Origin: Gilvibacter sp.
Lineage (GTDB): Bacteria; Bacteroidota; Bacteroidia; Flavobacteriales; Flavobacteriaceae
DNA length: 64,000 nt
NCBI RefSeq assembly: GCF_013214815.1
Contig: NZ_JABSPU010000007.1
Span: forward strand, 1-64,000
Direction of reading: 5' to 3'
How positions within the stretch are numbered: the first letter of the stretch is position 1; the number at the start of each line of letters is the position of its first letter. Both the position numbers and the translations under genes were made by a program. Positions 30,061-39,598 of this stretch are shown one piece after another. The notes beneath the pieces were generated by a model that saw nothing but the letters and a program-made list of their open reading frames with translations, was not told where the DNA came from and made no database searches.

Positions 30061-30366
30061 GTGAGTTCTCGAACTAAAAATATCATCAGTTTACTATTCT
30101 TATCAGCATTCTTGCTGTTAAGAGTGGGGAATGTACATGCGATTACTCATATCGATGATGACCATGATGATCACCAATGTGAGTTGTGTGAACTTATTCA
30201 AATCACGGAAGATTCCAAGGATCTGGAAATTCCTGCGACTTTAGAAGTCCCCCTACCAAACACTATAGAGGCCGTCTCAGACGATTTAAACAGCGGTTAC
30301 AATGCGCCTGTTTATCGTTTTGTCTTACCCGATAGACTCCGCAATAGGCCACCTCCTGTCCTTTAG
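30061..30366 (+). CDS. Small His/Asp/Cys-rich exported protein (HIDDDHDDHQCELCELIQ)
   Basis: 101-aa ORF, GTG start, hydrophobic N-terminus. Confidence 0.65.
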   Translation: MSSRTKNIISLLFLSAFLLLRVGNVHAITHIDDDHDDHQCELCELIQITEDSKDLEIPATLEVPLPNTIEAVSDDLNSGYNAPVYRFVLPDRLRNRPPPVL

Positions 30367-30401
30367 GGATATTCGCTTTGTTTGCTTGATAATTCAATTG
30401 C

Positions 30402-30432
30402 TTGACGTGGCTCTGTTTTGCGCGCATATTTG
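30402..30432 (+). promoter_or_regulatory. Promoter TTG-N20-CATATTTG for the ABC transporter operon
   Basis: ttg 30402-30404, catatttg 30425-30432. Confidence 0.5.
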
Positions 30433-30477
30433 TGTATGAGTAGCTCAAACTGCGGAAGATTACAGAGCAACATCCCC

Positions 30478-30554
30478 CATTCGTACGTATAGACCAGAAC
30501 TCAGGTTCTCAGGGTCTACATAAAAATTGTTTTACAATTTGATTCCCACGAATG
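30478..30554 (+). ncRNA. Candidate structured 5' leader that sequesters the ABC ATPase start codon
   Basis: CATTCGT 30478-30484 pairs with ACGAATG 30548-30554 (contains ATG start), enclosing hairpins 30490-30518 and 30524-30540. Confidence 0.4.
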
Positions 30555-31253
30555 ATAACTACAACCAATCTCACTAAAAAATACGCCGATCATTTGGCAC
30601 TGAATAATTTAAATCTGACCGTTAAACCTGGTGAGATCTATTGTTTGCTTGGTGCTAATGGTGCGGGAAAGACTACCACTATAAATTTGCTTTTGGGATT
30701 TATAAGTGCAAGCTCTGGTACGGCTAGCATTGGAGGTATTGATGTGTCAAAGAATGCATTGGCTTCCAAAAAGCTCTTGGCCTACATTCCTGAAAACCTG
30801 ATGCTTTATCCGAGTCTGACAGCCGTTGAGAATCTCGACTACTTCTCCGGTATCGCGGGAAAAAAGTTCTCTAAACTAGCATTAGAAGAGTTCTTAGAAA
30901 ATGCCGGTTTACAGGCCGATGCCTTTCACAAGCGCGTGGAAGCCTTTTCTAAAGGGATGCGCCAAAAGGTGGGTATTGCCATTGCTTTGGCTAAAGATGC
31001 CAGTGCGCTCCTTTTGGATGAACCTACTTCTGGACTTGATCCAAAGGCGAGCAATGAGTTTGGTTTGCTGCTTCAAAAATTGAAGGCTAAAGGTATTGCA
31101 ACGCTGATGGCGACCCATGATTTATTCCGAGCTAAGGAAGTCGCTACTCATATCGGAATCATGAAGAACGGAGAATTGATTCATCAATTCGTTTCTGACG
31201 AGATATCGCTCGCAGATTTAGAAAAAGTCTATTTAGAGGCGATGACCTATTAA
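30552..31253 (+). CDS. ABC transporter ATP-binding protein
   Basis: GANGAGKTTTINLLLG Walker A, FSKGMRQKVGIAIAL signature, LLLDEPTSGLDP Walker B. Confidence 0.95.
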   Translation: MITTTNLTKKYADHLALNNLNLTVKPGEIYCLLGANGAGKTTTINLLLGFISASSGTASIGGIDVSKNALASKKLLAYIPENLMLYPSLTAVENLDYFSGIAGKKFSKLALEEFLENAGLQADAFHKRVEAFSKGMRQKVGIAIALAKDASALLLDEPTSGLDPKASNEFGLLLQKLKAKGIATLMATHDLFRAKEVATHIGIMKNGELIHQFVSDEISLADLEKVYLEAMTY

Positions 31254-31262
31254 GCGGTTATT

Positions 31263-32669
31263 ATGATTCTAAAAACATTTAAAAAGGAACTTAAAGAGAT
31301 CACCAGGGACGGGCGAGCACGCATTGCTTTCTCAATCGTGTTGGTTCTTTTAGGATCTTCGGTTTGGATCAGTGCCAAGCGCTATCAAGACACGAACAAG
31401 GAATACCAACAAGCCTTGAGCAGTGAAAGGGCAATGTGGGACAATCAAGGGGAGAAGAATCCGCATTCTGCGGCGCATTTTGGCACCTATGCTTTTAAAC
31501 CAAAATACCCTTTGTCTCTTATTGATCAAGGGGTGGATAAATATGCCGGGACCTCGATCTTCTTAGAAGCTCACAACAGAAACGAAGCGCAGTTCAGCGC
31601 TGCGGCTGACCAAACAGGTTTGGCTCGTTTTGGAGAGCTTACCCCAGACTTTGTCTTGTTATTTATGGTTCCCTTATTGATCATATTACTGGCTTATAAT
31701 GTTTTTACCAAAGAGCGGGAAATGGGCACCTTGACCCTTTTAAAAAGCCAAGGGCTCTCCAGAGTGAAATGGTTTACGGGCAAATGGTTGGCCTTAATGG
31801 TCCCCATTTTGTCACTCACCCTGGTGGTGTTCATTCTTGCTGGTTTGGTTTTGAGTAATCTAAAAGGCTTTGGAGAGTTTCAATGGAGTGCATTGGGAGT
31901 TTTGTTCTTAGTCTATGCGGCTTACTATGTGGTATTCACTAATGTGGTGATGTTTATTTCCTCTCGTGCACGCAAATCCGGGACGGCACTCGTAATGAGT
32001 TTATCGGTGTGGATATTAGCCTGTCTAGCGGCTCCTAAAGCCGCCAGTAATTTTGCTGAAAACGAGCATCCTTACCCTTCCAGACAAGAATTCTTGGCCA
32101 TGGTCGCTGAAGACAAAAAACAGGGCCTTGATGGGCATAATCCGTGGAGTAAAGAAGCGAAGCTTTTGGAGCAAGAAGTCCTTAAAGAGTACGGAGTAGA
32201 TAGTCTGCATCAGCTGCCATTTAACTTTGATGCATACCGCATGCAAAAAGGTGAGGAACATGAGGCTGAGGTCTATTTCAAGCATTATAACTACCTCAAA
32301 GAGCAATACAAAAATCAATCAAAAACGTACAGAAGTCTTGCGGTAATCTCTCCTTTTTTACCAACTCGATTTATGAGTATGGCCATTGCTCACACCGATT
32401 ACAATACCCATTGGGATTTTGCAGATGCTGCGGAGGAGTATCGTATCCTAACTCAAAAGTTCCTCAACGATAATTTTGCAGAGAATTCTAAATTGGGAGA
32501 ATGGGGCTATCAAGCGGATGCCAGTTTGTGGCAAGAACTGCCTGCCTTTGAATACGATCCACCAGAATTGCAACAGATCGTTTCTGACAATCGAGGAAAC
32601 ACTGCTGTCCTATCCTTTTGGCTTGTGGGTTCTTTTGTGCTGAGTTTGCTATCCATAAAGAGAATCTAG
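31263..32669 (+). CDS. ABC-2 type permease, DUF3526-like
   Basis: Six-TM topology; YNVFTKEREMGTLTLLKSQGLSRVKWFTGK. Confidence 0.88.
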   Translation: MILKTFKKELKEITRDGRARIAFSIVLVLLGSSVWISAKRYQDTNKEYQQALSSERAMWDNQGEKNPHSAAHFGTYAFKPKYPLSLIDQGVDKYAGTSIFLEAHNRNEAQFSAAADQTGLARFGELTPDFVLLFMVPLLIILLAYNVFTKEREMGTLTLLKSQGLSRVKWFTGKWLALMVPILSLTLVVFILAGLVLSNLKGFGEFQWSALGVLFLVYAAYYVVFTNVVMFISSRARKSGTALVMSLSVWILACLAAPKAASNFAENEHPYPSRQEFLAMVAEDKKQGLDGHNPWSKEAKLLEQEVLKEYGVDSLHQLPFNFDAYRMQKGEEHEAEVYFKHYNYLKEQYKNQSKTYRSLAVISPFLPTRFMSMAIAHTDYNTHWDFADAAEEYRILTQKFLNDNFAENSKLGEWGYQADASLWQELPAFEYDPPELQQIVSDNRGNTAVLSFWLVGSFVLSLLSIKRI

Positions 32670-32670
32670 T

Positions 32671-34101
32671 ATGCTGAAATACAATTTTACATACGAGCTT
32701 AAATTATTACTGCGCAGTCGCTGGATTCAGTTGCTCAGCCTAACCTTGATCATTTTGTTCGGTTTTTCAACTTTCAACGGATTACAGAAACTCGATCAGC
32801 GCAAAGCCGTTATTTCTGAGGCTATGGCAGAAGTTGAACAAGCAGATATGGATATGGAGAAGCTCTTGGATTCCGTAGCGCAAGGACTGCCAGTTAGTGC
32901 TTCTCGATGGACGATCCCAACCAACCCTATGGCCGTTGGAAACTATTATCCTCGAGTAGCAGCCATGGAACCTCCAGCCTTTGCATTCATAGCTACAGGC
33001 CAATCCGATATGTATACTTCTTACGTGAAGCCCAAAGTATCTGGAGATGATTTTGCCCTGAATTTTACGGAAATGACCAGTCCTGTCCAGTTGTTGTTTG
33101 GAAGTTTTGATCTCGCCTTTGTTATCGTTTATTTATTGCCACTACTGATCATTGCTTTTTCATACAACATACTGTCAGCAGAAAAGGAACAAGGTACCTT
33201 GCGTTTGCTCGGTGCACAACCTATGAGTATTCGTCGTTGGATGCTTCAAAAGTTAGCTTTGCGTTTCTTCTGGCTTTCCTTAATGGTTGTTGTGGTTCTA
33301 ATCTTGACTTTTACAGTCTTTGGAGCTGGACTGACAACCAACTTAGCTGATTTTTTTGCCCTTACCGGATTGATCTTAGCCTACATGCTATTTTGGTTTG
33401 TTTTGGCCTTCTTGGTCAACTTAAGCGCTGGCAGCTCTGCCAAGAATGCAGTATCTATGCTTGGGTTGTGGGTGATTTTGGTATTACTGGTTCCTTCCGC
33501 ATTGAATCAGGTTGGGAATACCGCTTATCCTATTCCATCGCGTACCCTGATGATCAACGATATGCGTGCTAAAAAGACAGAAGTATCTAAAAAGCAAGAT
33601 GAGATCTTAGACGCTTATCTTAGAGATCATCCAGAATACGCCATCAATGATACTGCTCAAGCGCGGAATTTTTACCACCGTTATATAGCCTCTCAAGAGC
33701 TTATCAAGAAAGAACTAGCTCCTGTAGTGGGAGCCTTTGAAGCTCAGTTGGAAAAACAACAAGAGGTTTTTGAAAAGTTCAAATGGTTGTCTCCAGCCTT
33801 GGTAACCCAGCAATCGCTCAATACCATTGCGGGGAGTTCTACTGCGGATTATGAAAGTTATAGAAAGCAAGTTATTGCCTTTGCTGGCCAGTGGCGAGAT
33901 CATCTTTCGCCTATGCTGTACAACAATCAGCAATTTACAGCATCAGATATAAAAAACTTGCCCCACTTTATATACAAACCTCCATCACAAAATCTTAGCA
34001 TTACCACTTTGATTTTGGTAGGATTGTCTCTAGTTCTCATCGCTATAGGGTGGGGTTTTTCTCAAAAACGTCAAAAGCAAAACGGTTTAATAGGAGCATA
34101 A
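32671..34101 (+). CDS. ABC-2 type permease, DUF3526-like
   Basis: YNILSAEKEQGTLRLLGAQPMSIRRWMLQKL; paralogous to preceding ORF. Confidence 0.88.
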   Translation: MLKYNFTYELKLLLRSRWIQLLSLTLIILFGFSTFNGLQKLDQRKAVISEAMAEVEQADMDMEKLLDSVAQGLPVSASRWTIPTNPMAVGNYYPRVAAMEPPAFAFIATGQSDMYTSYVKPKVSGDDFALNFTEMTSPVQLLFGSFDLAFVIVYLLPLLIIAFSYNILSAEKEQGTLRLLGAQPMSIRRWMLQKLALRFFWLSLMVVVVLILTFTVFGAGLTTNLADFFALTGLILAYMLFWFVLAFLVNLSAGSSAKNAVSMLGLWVILVLLVPSALNQVGNTAYPIPSRTLMINDMRAKKTEVSKKQDEILDAYLRDHPEYAINDTAQARNFYHRYIASQELIKKELAPVVGAFEAQLEKQQEVFEKFKWLSPALVTQQSLNTIAGSSTADYESYRKQVIAFAGQWRDHLSPMLYNNQQFTASDIKNLPHFIYKPPSQNLSITTLILVGLSLVLIAIGWGFSQKRQKQNGLIGA

Positions 34102-34488
34102 ATGAAGAATCAAACCATAGACAAACTCGCAATCACCACCTCCATCTGTTGCGCCTTGCACTGCGCGGTGGTTCCTCTTTTACTAGGGATAACAGCTTTG
34201 GCTGGCTTGCGCTTTTTAGAGAATCCAATGATTGAAATGGGATTCATTGCCGTCGGGATCTTTTTGGCCGTATTCTCTTTGGGCAGAAGCGCCTTGAAGC
34301 ATAAAAATCACACGCCCATCCGAATGGCGATCATCGGTATTGTTTTGTTGGTGGTCAGCCGATTTGAGATCGGGGAGACCTTAGAAGTGGTTATGACTGT
34401 TATGGGCAGCTTGTTCTTAATTGTAAGTCATGCCAGAAATATAAACGCATTTAAAGCATACGAGCGCTGTATAGTTAGTGAAAATTGA
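34102..34488 (+). CDS. MerC domain membrane protein
   Basis: KLAITTSICCALHCAVVPLLLGITAL. Confidence 0.85.
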   Translation: MKNQTIDKLAITTSICCALHCAVVPLLLGITALAGLRFLENPMIEMGFIAVGIFLAVFSLGRSALKHKNHTPIRMAIIGIVLLVVSRFEIGETLEVVMTVMGSLFLIVSHARNINAFKAYERCIVSEN

Positions 34489-34542
34489 GTGTTCGTATTT
34501 TTTGATTTAGTGTGTGGAGCAGGTGAATGGGCTCCACTGCGG

Positions 34543-34567
34543 ACCCGGGCGAGAGCCCGGGTTTTTC
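34543..34567 (+). terminator. Intrinsic terminator of the ABC/MerC operon
   Basis: acccgggc-gaga-gcccgggt + ttttt; preceded by a second hairpin gtggagc...gctccac 34514-34537. Confidence 0.9.
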
Positions 34568-34655
34568 AATTTACTTGGTCTAATTTACTAAAGGTTACTT
34601 ACATCATAAATGCCCTTATCTTAAATCAGTCTAAACAGAAATAACACAGAATCAG

Positions 34656-34678
34656 TTATTTAAATTCAATCTAAAGGG
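34656..34678 (+). promoter_or_regulatory. Fur-like box TTATTTAAATTCAATCTAAAGGG upstream of Cys-rich ORF
   Basis: 24 nt upstream (centre to centre) of TAAATTTG 34688-34695; second degenerate site cttaaatcagtctaaa at about 34620-34634. Confidence 0.5.
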
Positions 34679-34717
34679 AGCTCTTTGTAAATTTGAGTAA
34701 ACAAACACTGAAAAAAG

Positions 34718-34966
34718 ATGGCTATATCACTAGGAAACAGTTGCATCAATTGCGCAAATTTGGTGCTTAATGATAACTGTAAAGTACACGGAGTACAAGT
34801 AAGACAAAATTATACTTGTGAGCGTTTTGAAATGAAAGCGTCTCTCAATAATGACGCGAGTTGCGATTCCTGCGCAAAGTTTGGAAACTCTGCCTGCGCA
34901 CACCCGTCACAAGCAAAATCAGGCGTGTTATGCTCTTCTTGGGCGCCAGAACACGTAACCGCTTAG
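34718..34966 (+). CDS. Small cysteine-rich protein with two CxxC...C...C modules
   Basis: SCINCANLVLNDNCKVHGVQVRQNYTCERF and SCDSCAKFGNSACAHPSQAKSGVLCSSW. Confidence 0.8.
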   Translation: MAISLGNSCINCANLVLNDNCKVHGVQVRQNYTCERFEMKASLNNDASCDSCAKFGNSACAHPSQAKSGVLCSSWAPEHVTA

Positions 34967-35316
34967 TTTAGTAAAAGCGTATAATCTATATCCAGAACCG
35001 TAAGTGAATCTTGCGGTTCTTTGTTTTTTAAACAAACCAGATCCTGTAAGGCGTCAAACTCTTGTTTACTAAAAACCAATCGCAGGTTTTTCTGCATGGT
35101 GTATATTGGGATAATTCTCTTGACAGCCGTCTGACGGTTTTGACAATCCCAGTAATCCACATTAATATTCGTGAGGTAAGTCTCAAAGTTCAACAATTCT
35201 TCATCGTTGAATTCTAAAAGGAGGTTGTTAAAAGTCAATTGAAACTTTCTGCAGTTTTCGCAGTAAGACAATTCTCCGTTGCAATTTTTTTTAATGACTT
35301 TCACCTGATGAGACAT
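34963..35316 (-). CDS. DUF6686-like hypothetical protein
   Basis: CNGELSYCENCRKFQLTFNNLLLEF; tail-to-tail with Cys-rich ORF. Confidence 0.75.
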   Translation of the reverse strand: MSHQVKVIKKNCNGELSYCENCRKFQLTFNNLLLEFNDEELLNFETYLTNINVDYWDCQNRQTAVKRIIPIYTMQKNLRLVFSKQEFDALQDLVCLKNKEPQDSLTVLDIDYTLLLN

Positions 35317-35368
35317 GGGCCAATTATTTATGGAATAATTATACTACAAATGTACGCGCTAAAAATCA

Positions 35369-35391
35369 TTATTTAAAATTATTCTAAATAA
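35369..35391 (-). promoter_or_regulatory. Fur-like box TTATTTAAAATTATTCTAAATAA
   Basis: Near-perfect 23-bp palindrome; -7 box TACATTTG on the minus strand at 35347-35354; further inverted repeat aattatt-tatgg-aataatt at 35322-35340. Confidence 0.6.
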
Positions 35392-35412
35392 AAATAGTGT
35401 TAATATTTGCCA

Positions 35413-37605
35413 TTAATAACAGTCGGTAAGTATTTGACCGTTACTCAGGTATGCTTCTAATGTTGAATTGGAATTTTCACGTAAAAATTCAGCAATAACC
35501 TCCAAGACTCCATCTTGCATTTTTAAAGAACCACAGATCATAATCACACCTCTGTTTTCAAGCAGATCAATTAATTGTTCTGCTTCTTTTCTGATAAGAT
35601 CTTGGACATAATTGCCCGTAACATCTCTAGAAAAGGCCATATCAAAGCTGTGGAGATTATGCTCTGCTTGTGCCTTTTCTAAAATTTCACTGTAGAGATT
35701 AAAAGACGCTGCGGTTCGGCCACCCCAAAAGAGGCGAAGTTGTTGCGAGCTGTCTGTGTTTTGGATCATGCCGAGGAACGGGGCAATTCCGGTTCCATTA
35801 GCTATTAGCCAGACCGCTGGAGCATCTTTAGGGTAGCGGAAGCTACTATTCTTTTCAACATAAGCCTTTAGCAAATCTCCCTTCTTGAGATTGCATAAAT
35901 AAGGAGAACACTTTCCAAACACATGCTTCTTAACACTCAGTAAGACATCTCCATCAACTTTGGCAATGGAATAGGCTCTGGTTTTGGTAGTGTCTGGAGC
36001 AAGTACTTGAAGCAGATCCCCAGATTCAAACTTGCCCTTTTGTTGCGGACACACCTGAATAAGGACGTTGTCATCTGAGTTTAAAGGCGTGCGGTTGATC
36101 ACTTCAAAATTCTGGAACTTTACATCAGCTTTTTTGTTCGGCTTTAAAGAAGTCCTGAGGTTCATATTTTGACTCTTGTTCCAGGCCTTTATCCAAGCTG
36201 CGTATTCGGTCTCCGATTGTTCATTGATCTTGTGTAACGGCAGGATCGGACTAAAATCATGGTGTCCATGAAGCAGCGCATCAGCTTTGATTCCAAATTG
36301 GCAGAACTTGGGATAATCCTTAGAACCAAAGCCAATCACTGCAAAAATCATCGGGTTTAAAGGACTAACCTCATGAATCAGTCGTTCAAAAAGTCGGGCA
36401 TTTGATGGGGCTTCACCATCACCGTAGGTAGCGGTAAATACTACGAGCGTTTTAGCCTGACCGTAGGTGGTATATTCGTTTAAATCTGCAATAAAAACAC
36501 GTTTCCCAGCAGATTCCAGTTCCCTAAAAAATGCATGAGCAAAACGATAGGTATTTCGAGTTTCAGAGCCGACCAGGATTATAATTTCGGCTTCATCCGC
36601 AGTAAAATTGGAGACTATTTGCTTGCTTTTCTTTTTGCGTTTAAACGCAATGCTCAATCCGGAGTAGAGAAAGAAAACAATACTAAGGCTAGCCAATAAA
36701 AGGATTACTGACCACAGCAGACTCCCTTGACCCGTATGCCATTTTAAACTCCAACGAGAAGCGAGAATCACAAAAGGATAAGAAACTTCACTAATAACAG
36801 CTCCCGAGTATTGATGCACTAGGAGTTCCCTATCCTTTAAAGCTAATTCAAAATAGTCTTCTTCATCCGCAGAAAAAGGAAAGCTCAACTTCCGCAACTC
36901 AGCCAAGGAAGTAGTTTCAAATATGTTTTCAAGGGAATCTGGTGCCGTTCTATGAGTAGCTATCTCGTCGTAGTTGTGCTTAATTTTAGCATCCGGTAAT
37001 AGATCAAACTTCTCGGTTGATAAGTATACACCAGTGATTGCTATCAGCGCAATGGGAATGATCATCCAACGGCTTAAGCGAACATGATATCTCTGGTTGA
37101 ATTCCTTTTCTTTAACGGGACTGAACCATTTTTTAAAACCTCCTTGTCGTTGTGCCGATAAAAAAACCCCTGATACTGCAATCAAAAACAAAAGGAAGGA
37201 GACAATTCCAACAAAGGCTCTACCAAGGCCCTTTAAGAATAGGGATCGGTGCAAATTGGTTATAAAACTAAAAAAAGGGGATTGTGGTTTGACAAGACCC
37301 AGCTCGTTGCCGGTAAGGGGATCAATAAATATTTGACGACTCTCTCCTTCAAAAGTAAATACATCTGCTACCAGATAATCGTCTGGAGTTACCTCTAATT
37401 CAAGTACCTCATCGTACTTTTCTTGTAGTGCGGTAATTGTGGTGCTAAGAGAGACCTGAGCTAGATCTACCGATTTATAATCGGTGTTGATTTGGCTCAT
37501 GGGTTCAAAAGCCAAAATAGCCCCGGTCACAGAGGCAAATACCAAAAACAGGCCTGACACCAGAGCCAGTAGATAATGACTATTTCTCCAGATCAGACCA
37601 GTCAT
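35413..37605 (-). CDS. PepSY-TM / flavodoxin / FAD-NAD(P)H reductase fusion (ferric reductase-like)
   Basis: N-terminal PepSY TM helices, central flavodoxin (IIILVGSETRNTYRFAHAFFREL, FTATYGDGEAPSNA), C-terminal reductase (RAYSIAKVDGDV, PAVWLIANGTGIAPFLGMIQ, VIMICGSLKMQDGV). Confidence 0.93.
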   Translation of the reverse strand: MTGLIWRNSHYLLALVSGLFLVFASVTGAILAFEPMSQINTDYKSVDLAQVSLSTTITALQEKYDEVLELEVTPDDYLVADVFTFEGESRQIFIDPLTGNELGLVKPQSPFFSFITNLHRSLFLKGLGRAFVGIVSFLLFLIAVSGVFLSAQRQGGFKKWFSPVKEKEFNQRYHVRLSRWMIIPIALIAITGVYLSTEKFDLLPDAKIKHNYDEIATHRTAPDSLENIFETTSLAELRKLSFPFSADEEDYFELALKDRELLVHQYSGAVISEVSYPFVILASRWSLKWHTGQGSLLWSVILLLASLSIVFFLYSGLSIAFKRKKKSKQIVSNFTADEAEIIILVGSETRNTYRFAHAFFRELESAGKRVFIADLNEYTTYGQAKTLVVFTATYGDGEAPSNARLFERLIHEVSPLNPMIFAVIGFGSKDYPKFCQFGIKADALLHGHHDFSPILPLHKINEQSETEYAAWIKAWNKSQNMNLRTSLKPNKKADVKFQNFEVINRTPLNSDDNVLIQVCPQQKGKFESGDLLQVLAPDTTKTRAYSIAKVDGDVLLSVKKHVFGKCSPYLCNLKKGDLLKAYVEKNSSFRYPKDAPAVWLIANGTGIAPFLGMIQNTDSSQQLRLFWGGRTAASFNLYSEILEKAQAEHNLHSFDMAFSRDVTGNYVQDLIRKEAEQLIDLLENRGVIMICGSLKMQDGVLEVIAEFLRENSNSTLEAYLSNGQILTDCY

Positions 37606-37611
37606 GAACCA

Positions 37612-38097
37612 CTACTGTTGCGGCATTAGACGTACATAGCGAATAAACCCAGAACCTTCTACTTTTGTTTTTAAGTTAGCTGTGGTTAAGTCAATGCGTG
37701 CATCTTCTTGGTAATACTCCTGATCTTCTACGGCAGTCTCAAAACGCAGGCTGTAGCCAGCATCAATCTTTTCCGAAGGAATTTTTAAGATACTTAAACT
37801 GCGTTCTCCACCAGAAACTGTTTCTCCCACAATGGCATCAATATCTGGACGATATTTACCATAAAAACTCCACCATTCTGGGATGTCGCTGTACCATTCC
37901 GGATCATCGCCTTGGACATACAGCGTTTCTGCATAACTACCGTCAGGATTCATAAGCGAAACCACCACATAAGCACCTTCACCGGTATAGTTAACCAATT
38001 GAATCATACATTTAACCGCTGTCTTTTCTACGGGTTTAATAAAACCAACAATGGCTAAGAATATCAAAGTGATTAGAGGTAAAGCTAATTTTCTCAT
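37612..38097 (-). CDS. DUF2271-like secreted protein
   Basis: CMIQLVNYTGEGAYVVVSLMNPDGSYAETLYVQGDDPEWYSDIPEWWSF. Confidence 0.8.
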   Translation of the reverse strand: MRKLALPLITLIFLAIVGFIKPVEKTAVKCMIQLVNYTGEGAYVVVSLMNPDGSYAETLYVQGDDPEWYSDIPEWWSFYGKYRPDIDAIVGETVSGGERSLSILKIPSEKIDAGYSLRFETAVEDQEYYQEDARIDLTTANLKTKVEGSGFIRYVRLMPQQ

Positions 38098-38099
38098 GG

Positions 38100-39596
38100 C
38101 TATATTTTGAGGAAATTTAAAGGAATATTTTGCTGGTTGAGTAATTCATTCTCAGCGGCTAAATCAAAAACGGACTCGTCAAAATCTGTTTTTGAGTTTT
38201 TGTCTGCGCCTTGTGCAATCAGGAATTTCAATATATCTGCATCTTGGGCTTTCATTGCCGCCAGGTGCAAAGGTGTTAGTCCCTCACTGTTCTTTTGATT
38301 GATGGGGATGTTACATTTTGTCAGCTCCTTTAAAAGGTCTAAGTCGTTAGCCTTTACAGCGAGATGCCAAAGTGTGTCACCGGCAGATTGTGTTTCATTC
38401 ATATCGAGTCCTGCAGCACTGAGGGCTGTGAATTTAGAATTGTATATGTCAGTTTTGTCGCTGTTGTAGCCTCCAATCAAATAGTAGGCTAAACTGTTGC
38501 CAGCATTATCTTTTGCAGTTGCATCTGCACCCTGATTCAGAAGGAAAGTAACAACCTCTGCACTGTTGTAGCGCACTGCCCGCATCAACGCGGTCTGGCC
38601 TTTTGCGTTTGCGGCATTGATGTCATTCACATAACCCACTAAATGTTTAAGCGTGCTGAAGTTGTTTCTTCCAGCGGCATTTGTAAAGGCCGTGTTGCCG
38701 TTCATATCGGGTTGATTAAGATCAACTCCTTGGGCGATGAAATAATCAAAAATGTCTAGATCTTTATTGTTGAAGGCCAGTGCATGAAGCGGAGTGAAGC
38801 CGTCATCTGTGGTCACATTTGGTTGAATTCCCAAGCTTTCTAGGTATTTATAGGTTTTTAGGGTATTGCTGTGCCCGCGAGTGCCTTGACTGGCAAAAAT
38901 GAAGGCATTGCCACCTTCTTTATTGGGCGTTTTGTAATCAACACCAAGTTTGATTAGTTTATCTAACAGATCGATGTTACCACGTCTTGCTGCGTAGTTA
39001 AAGATTCCATTGCCCTTATCATCTTTGCTGTTTAAAGAGACTCCTTTGTTTTTAAAGTAGTTGATAAGGCTATCATCTTTCATGAAGGGAGCAACCAGAA
39101 GCAGCGCGTTGGCCCCTGCGTTGCTTACTTCAGATTTTGGATCTGCACCGCGTTCGATTAAGAAATCGTACAATTTAGTATTGAGTTGACCCGTGGTTGC
39201 AGCAAAATTTAAAACCGAATATCCGTGGCTGTCAATGACATCCAATTTTGCTCCGCGGTCAAAGAGGTACTGCATCATTTCCAGGTTGTCCTTGTAGGCA
39301 GCCCAAAAAATGTAGGTGCGTCCGTCATGCGTCAATTTGTTCACCCCATTACCCTCAAGGCTCAGCAAGTATTTAACTACAGCGTTGTCTGTTTTCTCAA
39401 TGAGGGCCCAAGTAACAGCGTCAAATGCATTGATGTTGAGTTCAGTGGCATCATTACCCTTAGCTATGTCAGCTTTTACTTGTTCTAGTGATGGATTCGC
39501 TTTCCAATAGGCGCGGTTGGTAAAAACATTTTCTTGCCCTTTTGCTGAACCACAAAAGACTAGAAAGGCGAATATCCCAATGATGGAGCATTTCAT
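38100..39596 (-). CDS. Secreted ankyrin-repeat protein
   Basis: Signal peptide then many ankyrin repeats (DGFTPLHALAFNNKDLDIFDYFIAQGVDLNQPDMNGNTAFTNAAGRNN...). Confidence 0.92.
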   Translation of the reverse strand: MKCSIIGIFAFLVFCGSAKGQENVFTNRAYWKANPSLEQVKADIAKGNDATELNINAFDAVTWALIEKTDNAVVKYLLSLEGNGVNKLTHDGRTYIFWAAYKDNLEMMQYLFDRGAKLDVIDSHGYSVLNFAATTGQLNTKLYDFLIERGADPKSEVSNAGANALLLVAPFMKDDSLINYFKNKGVSLNSKDDKGNGIFNYAARRGNIDLLDKLIKLGVDYKTPNKEGGNAFIFASQGTRGHSNTLKTYKYLESLGIQPNVTTDDGFTPLHALAFNNKDLDIFDYFIAQGVDLNQPDMNGNTAFTNAAGRNNFSTLKHLVGYVNDINAANAKGQTALMRAVRYNSAEVVTFLLNQGADATAKDNAGNSLAYYLIGGYNSDKTDIYNSKFTALSAAGLDMNETQSAGDTLWHLAVKANDLDLLKELTKCNIPINQKNSEGLTPLHLAAMKAQDADILKFLIAQGADKNSKTDFDESVFDLAAENELLNQQNIPLNFLKI

Positions 39597-39598
39597 GA

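Noticed and set aside
30487-30519. TPP (thi-box) riboswitch on either strand
   Set aside because: ctgagaacc/gaactcagg fragments resemble it superficially, but the conserved CTGAGA...ACC and GAACCTGATCTGG..AATACCAGCG order is absent.
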